Below are positions 20,935 to 29,621 of a stretch of DNA of 64,000 nt, in pieces. Every line of letters begins with the position of its first letter. Positions within the stretch are counted from its first letter, which is position 1. The notes under the pieces are model-generated. The model did no database searches. It was not told the origin of the DNA and was given only the letters and a program-made list of their open reading frames with translations. This DNA is from Colwellia sp. C2M11. Its GTDB lineage: Bacteria > Pseudomonadota > Gammaproteobacteria > Enterobacterales > Alteromonadaceae. The stretch covers positions 140,328 through 204,327 of the forward strand of contig NZ_JAHKQD010000052.1 in the NCBI RefSeq assembly GCF_018860915.1, written 5' to 3'. The position numbers and the translations under genes are program-made.

Positions 20935-21632
20935 TGAAAAAATTACTGTTAATTTTATGTGCGCTTGTTCCATTATTTGCCACGGCGGCAGGTCCAAGTA
21001 TGCAACTAGACAAAGCAAATAATGATTTATCAGATAAAGAATCATTAAAAAATGGTTTTAAAACGTATGTTAATTATTGTTTAGGTTGTCACCAATTAGG
21101 GTATCAACGTTATAATCGTACCTTTACTGATTTAGGTATTGATAATGCAGATGGTGTTGAAAATTACATGTACACAGGCGAAAAAGTTGGTGATCATATC
21201 ACCAACACTATGCCTAAAAAAGAAGCCGCTAGTTGGTTTGGTACAGCGCCACCTGATTTAACGTTAGAAGCACGTTTACGTAGCCCAGATTGGATATATA
21301 CTTATTTACGTTCTTTTTATATGGATGATAGTCGTCCATTTGGTGTAAATAACAAAGTATTTAAAGATGTTGGTATGCCACATGTGTTACAAGATCTGCA
21401 AGGTGTTAGTTCACTTGACGAACATGGGCACATGACACCTGCGATGGGTGGTAGTTTAACAACAGAAGAGTATGATGTTGTTGTTCGTGATTTAACTAAC
21501 TTTTTAGAATACGTTGGTGAGCCAAGTAAGTTAGAACGTAAAAGCTTAGGCTACAAAGTATTAATTTTCTTGTTTGTCTTCTTTATTATTGCTTATTTCC
21601 TTAAGAGAGAATATTGGAAAGACATACATTAA
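20934..21632 (+). CDS. petC: Cytochrome c1 of the bc1 complex
   Basis: A signal peptide (KKLLLILCALVPLFATAAG) leads to the periplasmic haem-c domain with CLGCH near residue 50, and a single C-terminal anchor helix (KVLIFLFVFFIIAYFL) ends KREYWKDIH. The 232-residue length is typical. It closes the petABC operon before a hairpin terminator at 21692. Confidence 0.97.
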   Translation: MKKLLLILCALVPLFATAAGPSMQLDKANNDLSDKESLKNGFKTYVNYCLGCHQLGYQRYNRTFTDLGIDNADGVENYMYTGEKVGDHITNTMPKKEAASWFGTAPPDLTLEARLRSPDWIYTYLRSFYMDDSRPFGVNNKVFKDVGMPHVLQDLQGVSSLDEHGHMTPAMGGSLTTEEYDVVVRDLTNFLEYVGEPSKLERKSLGYKVLIFLFVFFIIAYFLKREYWKDIH

Positions 21633-21691
21633 TAACAATGTAGACGGTTAACTTGAAGAAAGTAATTAGGCTTACTTTAAGGTGATATTAT

Positions 21692-21737
21692 AGCGCGACG
21701 GGTTTCCACGTAAGGAAACTTCATCGCGCTTTTGTTT
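21692..21737 (+). terminator. Terminator between petC and sspA
   Basis: AGCGCGA pairs with TCGCGCT, and an inner GTTTCC/GGAAAC hairpin sits inside; TTTTGTTTT follows. Because sspA begins 21 bases later it may leak or act as an attenuator rather than fully separate the operons. Confidence 0.75.
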
Positions 21738-21757
21738 TATAAAGAATAGGAGGCCCT

Positions 21758-22402
21758 ATGGCCGTAGCAGCAAATAAACGTTCAGTAATGACGTTATTCT
21801 CGCATGCTGATGATATGTATAGTCATCAAACACGTATAGTATTAGCAGAAAAAGGTGTTGGTGTTGATATTAATTATGTTGATTTGGCAAACTTACCGGA
21901 AGATTTGATTGATTTAAATCCCTATGGAACAGTGCCAACATTGATTGATCGTGAATTAGCCCTTTATGAAGCTAAAATTATTATTGAATATTTAGATGAA
22001 CGTTTTCCTCATCCACCATTAATGCCTGTTTACCCAGTATCACGTGGCCGTAGTCGCTTAATGATGCACCGTATTGAAAATGATTGGTATAGCTTAGCAA
22101 AAACTATTTTAACGGGTAGTGCTGAGCAAGCGCAAAAAGCACGTCAAGAGTTAAAAGAAAGCTTGTTGAGTGTAGCTCCAATATTAAATGAAGCTCCTTA
22201 TTTTATGAGTGAAGAGTACAGCTTAGTTGATTGTTACTTAGCACCATTACTATGGCGTTTACCTGCTTTTGGTATTGAACTTGAAGGTCTTGATGGCTCA
22301 AAAGAGCTGAAAACTTACATGTTACGCTTATTTGAACGTGAATCATTTCAAGCTTCATTAACTGAAGATGAACGTGAATTACGTTTTGGTCATCCTGCTT
22401 AA
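21758..22402 (+). CDS. sspA: Stringent starvation protein A
   Basis: A glutathione-transferase-fold protein that binds RNA polymerase and supports stationary-phase and acid-stress expression in E. coli. The 214 residues show the thioredoxin-like half (VMTLFSHADDMYSHQTRI, NPYGTVPTLIDRELALYE) and the helical C-terminal half. A textbook AGGAGG precedes the ATG. sspB follows after a single base; the pair next to petABC is conserved. Confidence 0.96.
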   Translation: MAVAANKRSVMTLFSHADDMYSHQTRIVLAEKGVGVDINYVDLANLPEDLIDLNPYGTVPTLIDRELALYEAKIIIEYLDERFPHPPLMPVYPVSRGRSRLMMHRIENDWYSLAKTILTGSAEQAQKARQELKESLLSVAPILNEAPYFMSEEYSLVDCYLAPLLWRLPAFGIELEGLDGSKELKTYMLRLFERESFQASLTEDERELRFGHPA

Positions 22403-22403
22403 T

Positions 22404-22898
22404 ATGGTTGACGCGACTTCTATAAAAATGACTTCTAATAAGCCTTATTTAGTTGGGGCTTTTTATGACTGGATTTCAGACAACGATTTAACGCCATACA
22501 TTGTAGTAGATGTGAGTGTTTACGGTGTTTTGGTGCCTATGTCTTATGTCAATGATGGTCAAATTGTATTAAATATAGCATCACCTGCTGTTGGCAGTAT
22601 TGCTATGGGTGAAAAAGCTATTGAGTTTAGTGCGCGTTTTGGCGGAAAACTCGAGCATATGACCGTACCTTATGGCGCAATTTCAGCTATCTATGCTAAA
22701 GAAAATGGTGCTGGTACTTCATTTGCAGTAGAGCACCCAAGTGATGATGAGATTAATGCTAAAGATAGTTTGATTACTGATGAGACTGAAGCCAAGGCAA
22801 AAATTAAGCCGAGTCTGAGTAGTGTTTCCTCTGGTGATAAACCAGCAGAATTGAAAAAGTCGTCTAAAAGTAAAGCTAGTTTAAAAGTTATTAAGTAA
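22404..22898 (+). CDS. sspB: ClpXP specificity adaptor SspB
   Basis: SspB delivers ssrA-tagged proteins to ClpXP. The ATG at 22404 (MVDATSIKMTSNKPYLVGAF) is one base after the sspA stop and gives 164 residues; an ATG at 22368 would overlap sspA and is rejected. The conserved core is YLVGAFYDWISDNDLTPYIV and FSARFGG. The acidic linker ends in a short basic tail (ELKKSSKSKASLKVIK) resembling the ClpX-binding peptide. Confidence 0.95.
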   Translation: MVDATSIKMTSNKPYLVGAFYDWISDNDLTPYIVVDVSVYGVLVPMSYVNDGQIVLNIASPAVGSIAMGEKAIEFSARFGGKLEHMTVPYGAISAIYAKENGAGTSFAVEHPSDDEINAKDSLITDETEAKAKIKPSLSSVSSGDKPAELKKSSKSKASLKVIK

Positions 22899-23086
22899 AA
22901 ATAGGGCTCTCGTTCTATAACTTGTTTATATAAAACCTTTTTATTGAACTTTAAATAGTAAGGTTTTTAATTATATTAGGATGATGGACTCTAGTTTGAG
23001 TAAAGAATCTTATTTACACCATAAGTCTTTATTTAAGAGGATAATGCTTTAGTTACTAATGATAAAAGCATTCTCAAAGCGTAGAT

Positions 23087-23119
23087 ACGATGTATTCTGT
23101 AACCGACAGAATACATCGT
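23087..23119. terminator. Perfect 14-bp hairpin between convergent sspB and dolP
   Basis: ACGATGTATTCTGT and its exact complement enclose AACCG. There is no good T run on either side, so it may be a rho-independent terminator of weak type or an mRNA 3'-end stabiliser for both convergent genes. Confidence 0.45.
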
Positions 23120-23176
23120 CTTATAACGAATATCAGCATTGATTAATGTTTGGGTTGTTAACAATACAGTTAACGG

Positions 23177-23773
23177 TTAAATATATTCAAACGCTTTAAA
23201 TACCTTATTAACTCCACTAATGTTACGAGTAATATTTACCGCAGCATCAGCCTCTTTTTTAGATACAATTCCCATTAAGAAAACCTCGCCATTTTCTGTG
23301 ATAACTTTAATGTTCTTACCATTAACACTACTATCAGAAAATAAGGCCGTTTTTACTTTTGAAGTTAGCCATATATCATTGGTGCGTGTAGTTACCGAAG
23401 TAATACTACCAATACGTATTTGATTATGTACACGTACTACCCCTTCAATTTCGCTAATAATCTTGATTGCTTGATCTTTAAGGTAAGTGGTAGGTGCTTG
23501 CCCAATAATCAATACCGAACCATTTACGCTTGTTAGGTGTAAATTTGTATTGTCACTTAAGGCTTTATTTTTTGCGATACGATTATAAGCATTAACTTGA
23601 ATAGTTTGGTCGTCAATTTGATTACCTATACTACGACGATCTGTTGCCATACTTGCACCAGCAGTAATAGCGACTACTGTGACTGCTGTACAACCTTGTA
23701 AAATACCTAATAGGAGTAGTGTGCTAACAATTTTTGTTGGTCGATTCTTCGAAATTTTAGATAAAATAGCCAT
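23177..23773 (-). CDS. dolP: BON-domain outer-membrane lipoprotein DolP (YraP)
   Basis: The 198-residue protein has a signal peptide ending in lipobox LQGC, then two BON domains (roughly residues 50-115 and 125-195, each with a VNGSVLIIGQ or ENGEVFLMGI strand-turn). In E. coli DolP localises to the division site, binds anionic phospholipid and supports BAM function. It lies six bases after diaA in the lpoA-yraN-diaA-dolP run found in E. coli. Two BON domains and length agree with DolP (191 aa). Confidence 0.93.
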   Translation of the reverse strand: MAILSKISKNRPTKIVSTLLLLGILQGCTAVTVVAITAGASMATDRRSIGNQIDDQTIQVNAYNRIAKNKALSDNTNLHLTSVNGSVLIIGQAPTTYLKDQAIKIISEIEGVVRVHNQIRIGSITSVTTRTNDIWLTSKVKTALFSDSSVNGKNIKVITENGEVFLMGIVSKKEADAAVNITRNISGVNKVFKAFEYI

Positions 23774-23779
23774 AGTTAA

Positions 23780-24403
<624 letters not shown>

Positions 24404-24414
24404 TTAAACATTGA

Positions 24415-24789
24415 CTAAAAAGCATTCTTTAGCCAAGTAACTTGTGGTTGGTTAATATCACCTTCTAGAGCAATAACGTCAAACCTACAAGGGGTATTAT
24501 ATTCATTTAAATTGGCTTTATGCAGAAAAAATGCAACACAATGTTTAATTTTTTGTTGTTTTGATTGAGAAACGGCAGAAATGGCACCGCCAAAGTTGTT
24601 ATTTTTACGATATTTTACTTCAATGAAGACGAGTGTATCTCCGTCTTTCATAATAAGATCTATTTCACCTTTTCGACAGTGAAAGTTTTTATCTATAAAA
24701 AGTAAACCTTGTTGGGTTAGATATTGCTGGGCAAAGCCTTCACTAGCTTTGCCTTTACTCTGACTTGTTGGCGTTTTATTCCATGCCAA
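24415..24789 (-). CDS. yraN: UPF0102 family putative endonuclease YraN
   Basis: A 124-residue restriction-endonuclease-like protein: the catalytic pattern is KGEIDLIMKDGDTLVFIEVKYR, with the D...ExK residues intact. Biochemical role is unknown in most bacteria. The start lies inside the 3' end of lpoA by 14 bases, so expression is coupled to lpoA. Confidence 0.92.
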   Translation of the reverse strand: MAWNKTPTSQSKGKASEGFAQQYLTQQGLLFIDKNFHCRKGEIDLIMKDGDTLVFIEVKYRKNNNFGGAISAVSQSKQQKIKHCVAFFLHKANLNEYNTPCRFDVIALEGDINQPQVTWLKNAF

Positions 24790-26836
24790 TTTGTGTCACC
24801 TTGTTATTTTTGTACTGACCCCATATAAGACTTCGAGTAAGTATGTTTTCATCATTTAAAGTCAACTCACCTGTTTGACCAAAATGACGAATATAAGGCG
24901 CTTTTTTCATAAGTGGGAGTTTATTTAAAAGTTGATAACTGTCAAATCCCATAGCAAATATTCTTGATAAGCTATCTGAACGTTTAGGCCATAAACTATC
25001 GCTAAGTTCGCTTAATGACTTATTTTGCTCTTTTGATGCTAGCAACCAAGGTATTTGGGTAAAAGTAAGGCCATGTAAATCATTAGTACTACTTGCATTG
25101 TATTTATCATTAAAATTACTATGACTTCTAGAACTAGCATATACAGGGATGACTTTAGCGAATGGACTGATATTTACATCGATATAAGGTTTAATTAAGC
25201 GAGTTTGAGCAGCACTACCAATAAGATAAATCATATCAATATCACGACGATTTCTTGTTTCTGATTTTATATTGTTTTTTAGGCTGCTACTTAATTGTTT
25301 TATGCGATCTTGGCTAGCATTAATATCTAGATTTTCTTTCAAACTTGCCTGCATTTGTTTACCTTGAGTGAAATAAACTATTTCTACCGATTTTCCTGTA
25401 GAGGCTTGCCATTGTAGTCTAAAAGCGTGAGCTATACGTTTTGATACTCTATCGTTATGACTTAATATCATTGGGTTATGATAATCTTGCTGGCTGAGTG
25501 TGGCAGCAGCTTGAACCGCTTCATCTTCTGGGCGCATAGATAAGGCAACTTGAATTTCAGAAAGTTGATGTTCAAAGGGCAAGTTCAATAATAATGTTGG
25601 CACTTGAAGAGCTAAATTTTGCATGCTTGATGCTAAAAATAGTTCAACATTTGGTTTTAATAAGGGACCAATGACTTGATTAATATTAAGTTCAGAAAAT
25701 TGTGCTGCTAAGTTTTCCCAGTCAAGTTGGTTAGTGTCAATAAAGTAAATATTACTTTTTTCATGGCTGTTCAAGTGATTTTCAGCGTTGTTTTGATTAT
25801 CACTTTCATAAGCGGCTAATATTCCCTGTTGGGCGGCTAGGCCTGCTTTTTGTTGGCTGCCACTTAGTGGTAACAAGATAGCTATGTTGTTAATTTTATT
25901 TCGATTTTCAGAGATATCTTCAATGTTGTTTTCGACAATACGCTCAGGGCTATGGATCGCGGAATTGGTTGCTTTTAATTGCTCTATTATGTTGATGCCA
26001 GGGTGTTCAGGGTTTTGTTGCTGCCATAAACTTAAATAACGTGAAAACTGTTCGGGATTAGCACCGAACTGATGGCTATAATTGAGTAATCTTGCCCAGC
26101 CTTTAATTAATGGTGGCTTATTGTTAATAAGTTGTTTTAATTGCCACTGTGGTAATACTTCAAGGTTATGCCAAATAGCTTGAATATCATCATTTGTAGG
26201 GGTAGCGTTTAAAGTGAAAGCACTCAATTGCGCAGTAAGTGCTGATACATTGTATCCTTTTTTCGCTAATACTTGACCCAATACTTGGTAATATTCAAAA
26301 GATGGTTGTAGTGATGGAATTGTGCTCTCATTAGTAGTGTAGGTCACCAATTCATTAGCTAGTTCTAATTGTTGTAGAGCTTGCGGTAAATAATTTAATG
26401 CGAATAAACTACGAGCTTTTATTACTAATAATGTGTAAGTTTTTTGATAGTCTTCCTGATAAAACGCTGTAATTTCATTTGCTAACAAAAGTGCTTTAGC
26501 ATAATTCTGTTGTTGAAGAAAAAGCTCACTTGCTTCAATTAATAATTTATTAACGACTGCTTGTTGTGCAAGTAATGACTCTTCATCACGAGGCAATTTA
26601 GCATTTAATGATTGTGCCGCAGCGAGTTTTTCTTCCGCTGTTGCAGTTGTTTTGACTTCCTTAAGCGTCGCTTGAGAAACTGGCGTACTTTCTTTTTGGG
26701 TTGTAGGTTTCGAGCTACAAGCCGAAATAAATAAGGCTATCAATATCAATAGTATAAAAGATACATTGGCGTGCTTTTGTTTAAATAAATTAAACACTAG
26801 AAAATTAGTTTGACTCAAGTGGAAAAATCCATGCAT
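24776..26836 (-). CDS. lpoA: Penicillin-binding protein activator LpoA
   Basis: An outer-membrane lipoprotein that reaches through the periplasm to stimulate PBP1A. The 686-residue protein has a long N-region, a hydrophobic core ending in lipobox ISACSS, a TPR-like N-terminal half (residues 60-290) and a type I periplasmic-binding-protein-like C-terminal half starting NNIAILLPLSGSQQKAGLAAQQGIL. A Q/N-rich linker joins them. The pre-lipobox segment is about 40 residues, rather long, so the start could be internal, although no ATG occurs between. Confidence 0.92.
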   Translation of the reverse strand: MHGFFHLSQTNFLVFNLFKQKHANVSFILLILIALFISACSSKPTTQKESTPVSQATLKEVKTTATAEEKLAAAQSLNAKLPRDEESLLAQQAVVNKLLIEASELFLQQQNYAKALLLANEITAFYQEDYQKTYTLLVIKARSLFALNYLPQALQQLELANELVTYTTNESTIPSLQPSFEYYQVLGQVLAKKGYNVSALTAQLSAFTLNATPTNDDIQAIWHNLEVLPQWQLKQLINNKPPLIKGWARLLNYSHQFGANPEQFSRYLSLWQQQNPEHPGINIIEQLKATNSAIHSPERIVENNIEDISENRNKINNIAILLPLSGSQQKAGLAAQQGILAAYESDNQNNAENHLNSHEKSNIYFIDTNQLDWENLAAQFSELNINQVIGPLLKPNVELFLASSMQNLALQVPTLLLNLPFEHQLSEIQVALSMRPEDEAVQAAATLSQQDYHNPMILSHNDRVSKRIAHAFRLQWQASTGKSVEIVYFTQGKQMQASLKENLDINASQDRIKQLSSSLKNNIKSETRNRRDIDMIYLIGSAAQTRLIKPYIDVNISPFAKVIPVYASSRSHSNFNDKYNASSTNDLHGLTFTQIPWLLASKEQNKSLSELSDSLWPKRSDSLSRIFAMGFDSYQLLNKLPLMKKAPYIRHFGQTGELTLNDENILTRSLIWGQYKNNKVTQIGME

Positions 26837-26931
26837 TTTTAACTCTGTGTAGGGTTATAATAAACGCCATTGCAGTGAGTCTCAACTAAATCCTGCACCT
26901 TAATAAGTATCAATGAAAGAAGTAAGTTGAA

Positions 26932-27783
26932 ATGAGTGAAAACATAATAAATCCCGGTACTTTGTATATAGTGGCTACGCCTATTGGAAACTTAGGTGAT
27001 ATCAGTTCAAGAGCGTTATCGGTATTAACTCAAGTTGATATTATTGCCTGTGAAGATACTCGCCATACACAAAGACTATTGTCTGCGCATGCAATTAAGA
27101 ATAAAACATTATCAATGCATGATCATAACGAACGCCAACGACAAGATTATATTGCGCAACTATTGCAAGAAGGAAAAAGTATTGCTTTAGTCTCTGATGC
27201 GGGAACGCCGTTAATTAGTGATCCTGGCTTTCATTTAGTTCGACATTGTCGTAGCTTAAATTTACCTGTATCGCCTATTCCTGGTGCTTGTGCTGCTATT
27301 GCTGCGTTAAGTGTTGCTGGGCTACCGACAGATCGATTTTCGTTTGAAGGTTTTTTACCTTCAAAGTCTGGTGCAAGACAAAGTACGTTATTAGCATTAA
27401 TTAATGAGCCGAGAACGATGGTTTTTTATGATGCTCCTAGACGAGCTATTGACACAGTAAAAGACATAGTGGCTACATTAGGTGGCGAACGTTATGTGGT
27501 TATTGCTCGCGAATTAACAAAAACTTTTGAAACTATCCATTCAGATACCGCTGAAAATTTTCTTGCTTGGCTCGAACAAGATGCTAATCAACTTAAAGGT
27601 GAAATGGTGTTAATTATTGAAGGTTATAAAGCTGATCCAGATGAAATCTCTGCAGAAGTCATTAAAACCTTAAAGTTATTGTTAGTTGAAATGAAACCGA
27701 AAAAAGCCTGTGCTATTGTTGCTGAAATTTATGGTGTAAAAAAGAATGCACTTTATGATATTGCACTAAGTTTAAAAGTATAG
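26932..27783 (+). CDS. rsmI: 16S rRNA (cytidine-1402 2'-O)-methyltransferase RsmI
   Basis: A tetrapyrrole-methylase-fold enzyme that methylates the ribose of C1402 in 16S rRNA. The 283-residue protein has GTLYIVATPIGNLGDIS at the N-terminus, EDTRHTQRLL, the SAM-contacting LVSDAGTPLISDPG and VSPIPGACAAIAALSVAGL. It diverges from lpoA, as in E. coli, and the RNase P RNA gene follows. Confidence 0.96.
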   Translation: MSENIINPGTLYIVATPIGNLGDISSRALSVLTQVDIIACEDTRHTQRLLSAHAIKNKTLSMHDHNERQRQDYIAQLLQEGKSIALVSDAGTPLISDPGFHLVRHCRSLNLPVSPIPGACAAIAALSVAGLPTDRFSFEGFLPSKSGARQSTLLALINEPRTMVFYDAPRRAIDTVKDIVATLGGERYVVIARELTKTFETIHSDTAENFLAWLEQDANQLKGEMVLIIEGYKADPDEISAEVIKTLKLLLVEMKPKKACAIVAEIYGVKKNALYDIALSLKV

Positions 27784-27866
27784 AGCTATAAAGCATTACA
27801 TCGCTATATTGAGTGTTCATTATTATATTTCTTTATCGTTATAAGTGCGTTTAGAGAAACAGATCC

Positions 27867-27895
27867 TTGCTCATTAGAATACTAACAGGTAAAAT
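27867..27895 (+). promoter_or_regulatory. Promoter of rnpB
   Basis: TTGCTC at 27867-27872, a 17-base spacer and TAAAAT at 27890-27895 place the start near 27902, exactly where the predicted mature RNase P RNA begins. Confidence 0.65.
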
Positions 27896-27901
27896 GCGCT
27901 C

Positions 27902-28309
27902 GAGTTGACTAGACAATCGCTGCTTACTGAATTTATTTAGTGGGGGGAGGAAAGTCCGGGCTCCGATGAGCAGGGTGCCAGGTAACGCCTGGGCGGCGCA
28001 AGCCGACGACAAGTGCAGCAGAGAGAAGACCGCCGATGGCTATCTTAATTTATTAATATAGAACAGGTAAGGCTGAAAGGGTGCGGTAAGAGCGCACCGG
28101 ATTGCTGGTAACAGTAATTGCAGGGTAAACTCCACCTGGAGCAAGACCAAATAGGGTTTCATGATTATTAAAACGCAAGTTTTGGTAATATAAGCGTGGC
28201 TCGCGTGGAAACCGGGTAGGTTGCTTGAGCCTTAGAGTGATTTAAGGCCTAGACGAATGATTGTCACTTCCTATGGAAGATACAAAACCCGGCTTATGTG
28301 TCATCTCAC
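27902..28309 (+). ncRNA. rnpB: RNase P RNA, bacterial class A
   Basis: Catalytic RNA of RNase P, which trims tRNA 5' leaders. Recognised from universally conserved blocks in order: GAGGAAAGTCCGGGCTCC near 27947, CAGGGTGCCAGGTAACGCCT, CAGAGAGAAGACCGCCGATGG, the GGTAAGGGTGAAA-like block, ACTCCACCTGGAGCAA and the closing AAACCCGGCTTAT near 28285. The 5' GAGTTGACTAGACAATCGC pairs with the 3' end. Ends are assigned by comparison with the remembered E. coli RNA and are good to a few bases. Confidence 0.95.
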
Positions 28310-28318
28310 AAATTTTAG

Positions 28319-28356
28319 TAACCGTTTGAATTATTTTAAATAGCTCAAACGGTTTT
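28319..28356 (+). terminator. Terminator of rnpB
   Basis: AACCGTTTGA and TCAAACGGTT pair across about 15 bases that form a small inner stem (ATTT/AAAT), followed by TTCT. Confidence 0.7.
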
Positions 28357-28465
28357 CTAAAACTCTTCTTTATATTTTACTTCGAATAAGTATTCACTCG
28401 CTCGTTTTCAACTATTGAAACTTAAATATACTGTTATATGAATGCAAATAATCTATTGGTTGTTA

Positions 28466-28557
28466 TTATCAGACAATTATTTATTAGGTTGCAAATTGGT
28501 TGTCTGATAAAAACATTAAAGTTGAACTGATAATATTCCCTCTATTAAGTCGAGGGA
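28466..28557. repeat. Two inverted repeats downstream of the fds operon
   Basis: TTATCAGACAA (28466-28476) and TTGTCTGATAA (28500-28510) are perfect 11-bp arms around 23 bases. TCCCTC/GAGGGA (28537-28557) forms a second hairpin right after the fdsD stop on the minus strand. Neither has a clear T run. They may be terminators, processing sites or remnants of a small element. Confidence 0.4.
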
Positions 28558-28562
28558 TAACG

Positions 28563-28781
28563 TTATAGTTGAGCTAATGCTAGTTTTATGGTGGGAGATA
28601 GCTGTGAACCATCATTAGCAGCATACTTGAGTATGTTTTCTTTCATGGAACGTGCCCAAAACCTTTTTACATGATTAGCTACGACTTTTGCCGTTTCTTC
28701 ATCTGTTTTTTTATAATTATTATTATTAGCAATTTGATTGAGCATACTAACTAAGTTTTCAATTTGAGAACTACTCATCAC
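28563..28781 (-). CDS. fdsD: Formate dehydrogenase delta subunit FdsD
   Basis: A 72-residue protein with the pattern of FdsD: an N-terminal IENLVSMLNQIANNN helix, then VVANHVKRFWARSMKENIL and a C-terminal LSPTIKLALAQL. FdsD is a small subunit needed for maturation or stability of soluble NAD-dependent formate dehydrogenase. It is the last gene of the operon, 19 bases after fdhD, matching the fdsGBACD order of Cupriavidus and Rhodobacter. A second ATG directly follows the first. Confidence 0.85.
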   Translation of the reverse strand: MMSSSQIENLVSMLNQIANNNNYKKTDEETAKVVANHVKRFWARSMKENILKYAANDGSQLSPTIKLALAQL

Positions 28782-28800
28782 TATATCTTCCTATTTTTAA

Positions 28801-29619
28801 CTATTTATCGAATGTGGTATAAAAAGTATGTCTACCTGGTCGAGCAAAGCCAATCAAGTTAAGATTGGCTTGGTTTGCTAAGGTTATAGCTAGCCCTGTT
28901 GGTGCCGAAACTGCGACCAAGGTAGCTATATTGACACTTGTCACTTTTTGTACCATTTCATAACTTGCTCTGCTTGAAATCACAACAAAGCCACTTTGGG
29001 TATTGATTTTACGTAGTGCTAAACTACCAATTAACTTGTCTAAAGCATTATGTCGACCCACATCTTCACATAATAAAGTTATTTTCCCCGCTGCGTCACA
29101 CCAGGCTGCACCATGAACTGCGCCAGTTAGCGCTTGTAGTTTTTGATGTTCACTTAATTGTGACAGGGCATACTGAATGACTTGGGAAGAAGGTAACGGT
29201 TGTGGCGTTACACTCTTAATCGGCCGAATAGCTGTTTCCAGTGATTCACTCCCACATAAACCACAGCCTGTTCGGCCGGTAAGATTACGTCGGTGTGATT
29301 TCAAAGACATCATACGTTCAGAACTAATTTCAATACGTACTTCTATCCCTTTTTCACTGGTTACAAGCTCAATATCATACATTTCTGTTACGTTATTGAT
29401 AATGCCTTCAGATAAGCTAAAACCTAAAGAAAATTCATGTAAATTAGCAGGCGAGGCCATCATAACCGCGTGAGAAATTCCATTGTAAACCATTGCAATA
29501 GGGACTTCTTCGGCGATACAGTCAAGATTTACTTGCTCTTGCCCACTACCTTGTTTCCAATAAGTTACCGGTAGTGTTAAATAGCTCGCTTGTAATTTTG
29601 GTTCATCTTCCAGTGTCAC
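28801..29619 (-). CDS. fdhD: Formate dehydrogenase sulfurtransferase FdhD (FdsC)
   Basis: FdhD transfers sulfur from a cysteine desulfurase to the molybdenum cofactor, a step required for formate dehydrogenase activity. The 272-residue protein has the cysteine pair in GRTGCGLCG at residues 119 and 122 (E. coli C121/C124), preceded by MSLKSHRRN and followed by the LPSSQVIQYAL region; the C-terminal core has CEDVGRHNALDKLIG and SSRASYEMVQK. Two bases separate it from the fdsA stop. Confidence 0.95.
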   Translation of the reverse strand: MTLEDEPKLQASYLTLPVTYWKQGSGQEQVNLDCIAEEVPIAMVYNGISHAVMMASPANLHEFSLGFSLSEGIINNVTEMYDIELVTSEKGIEVRIEISSERMMSLKSHRRNLTGRTGCGLCGSESLETAIRPIKSVTPQPLPSSQVIQYALSQLSEHQKLQALTGAVHGAAWCDAAGKITLLCEDVGRHNALDKLIGSLALRKINTQSGFVVISSRASYEMVQKVTSVNIATLVAVSAPTGLAITLANQANLNLIGFARPGRHTFYTTFDK

Positions 29620-29621
29620 AC

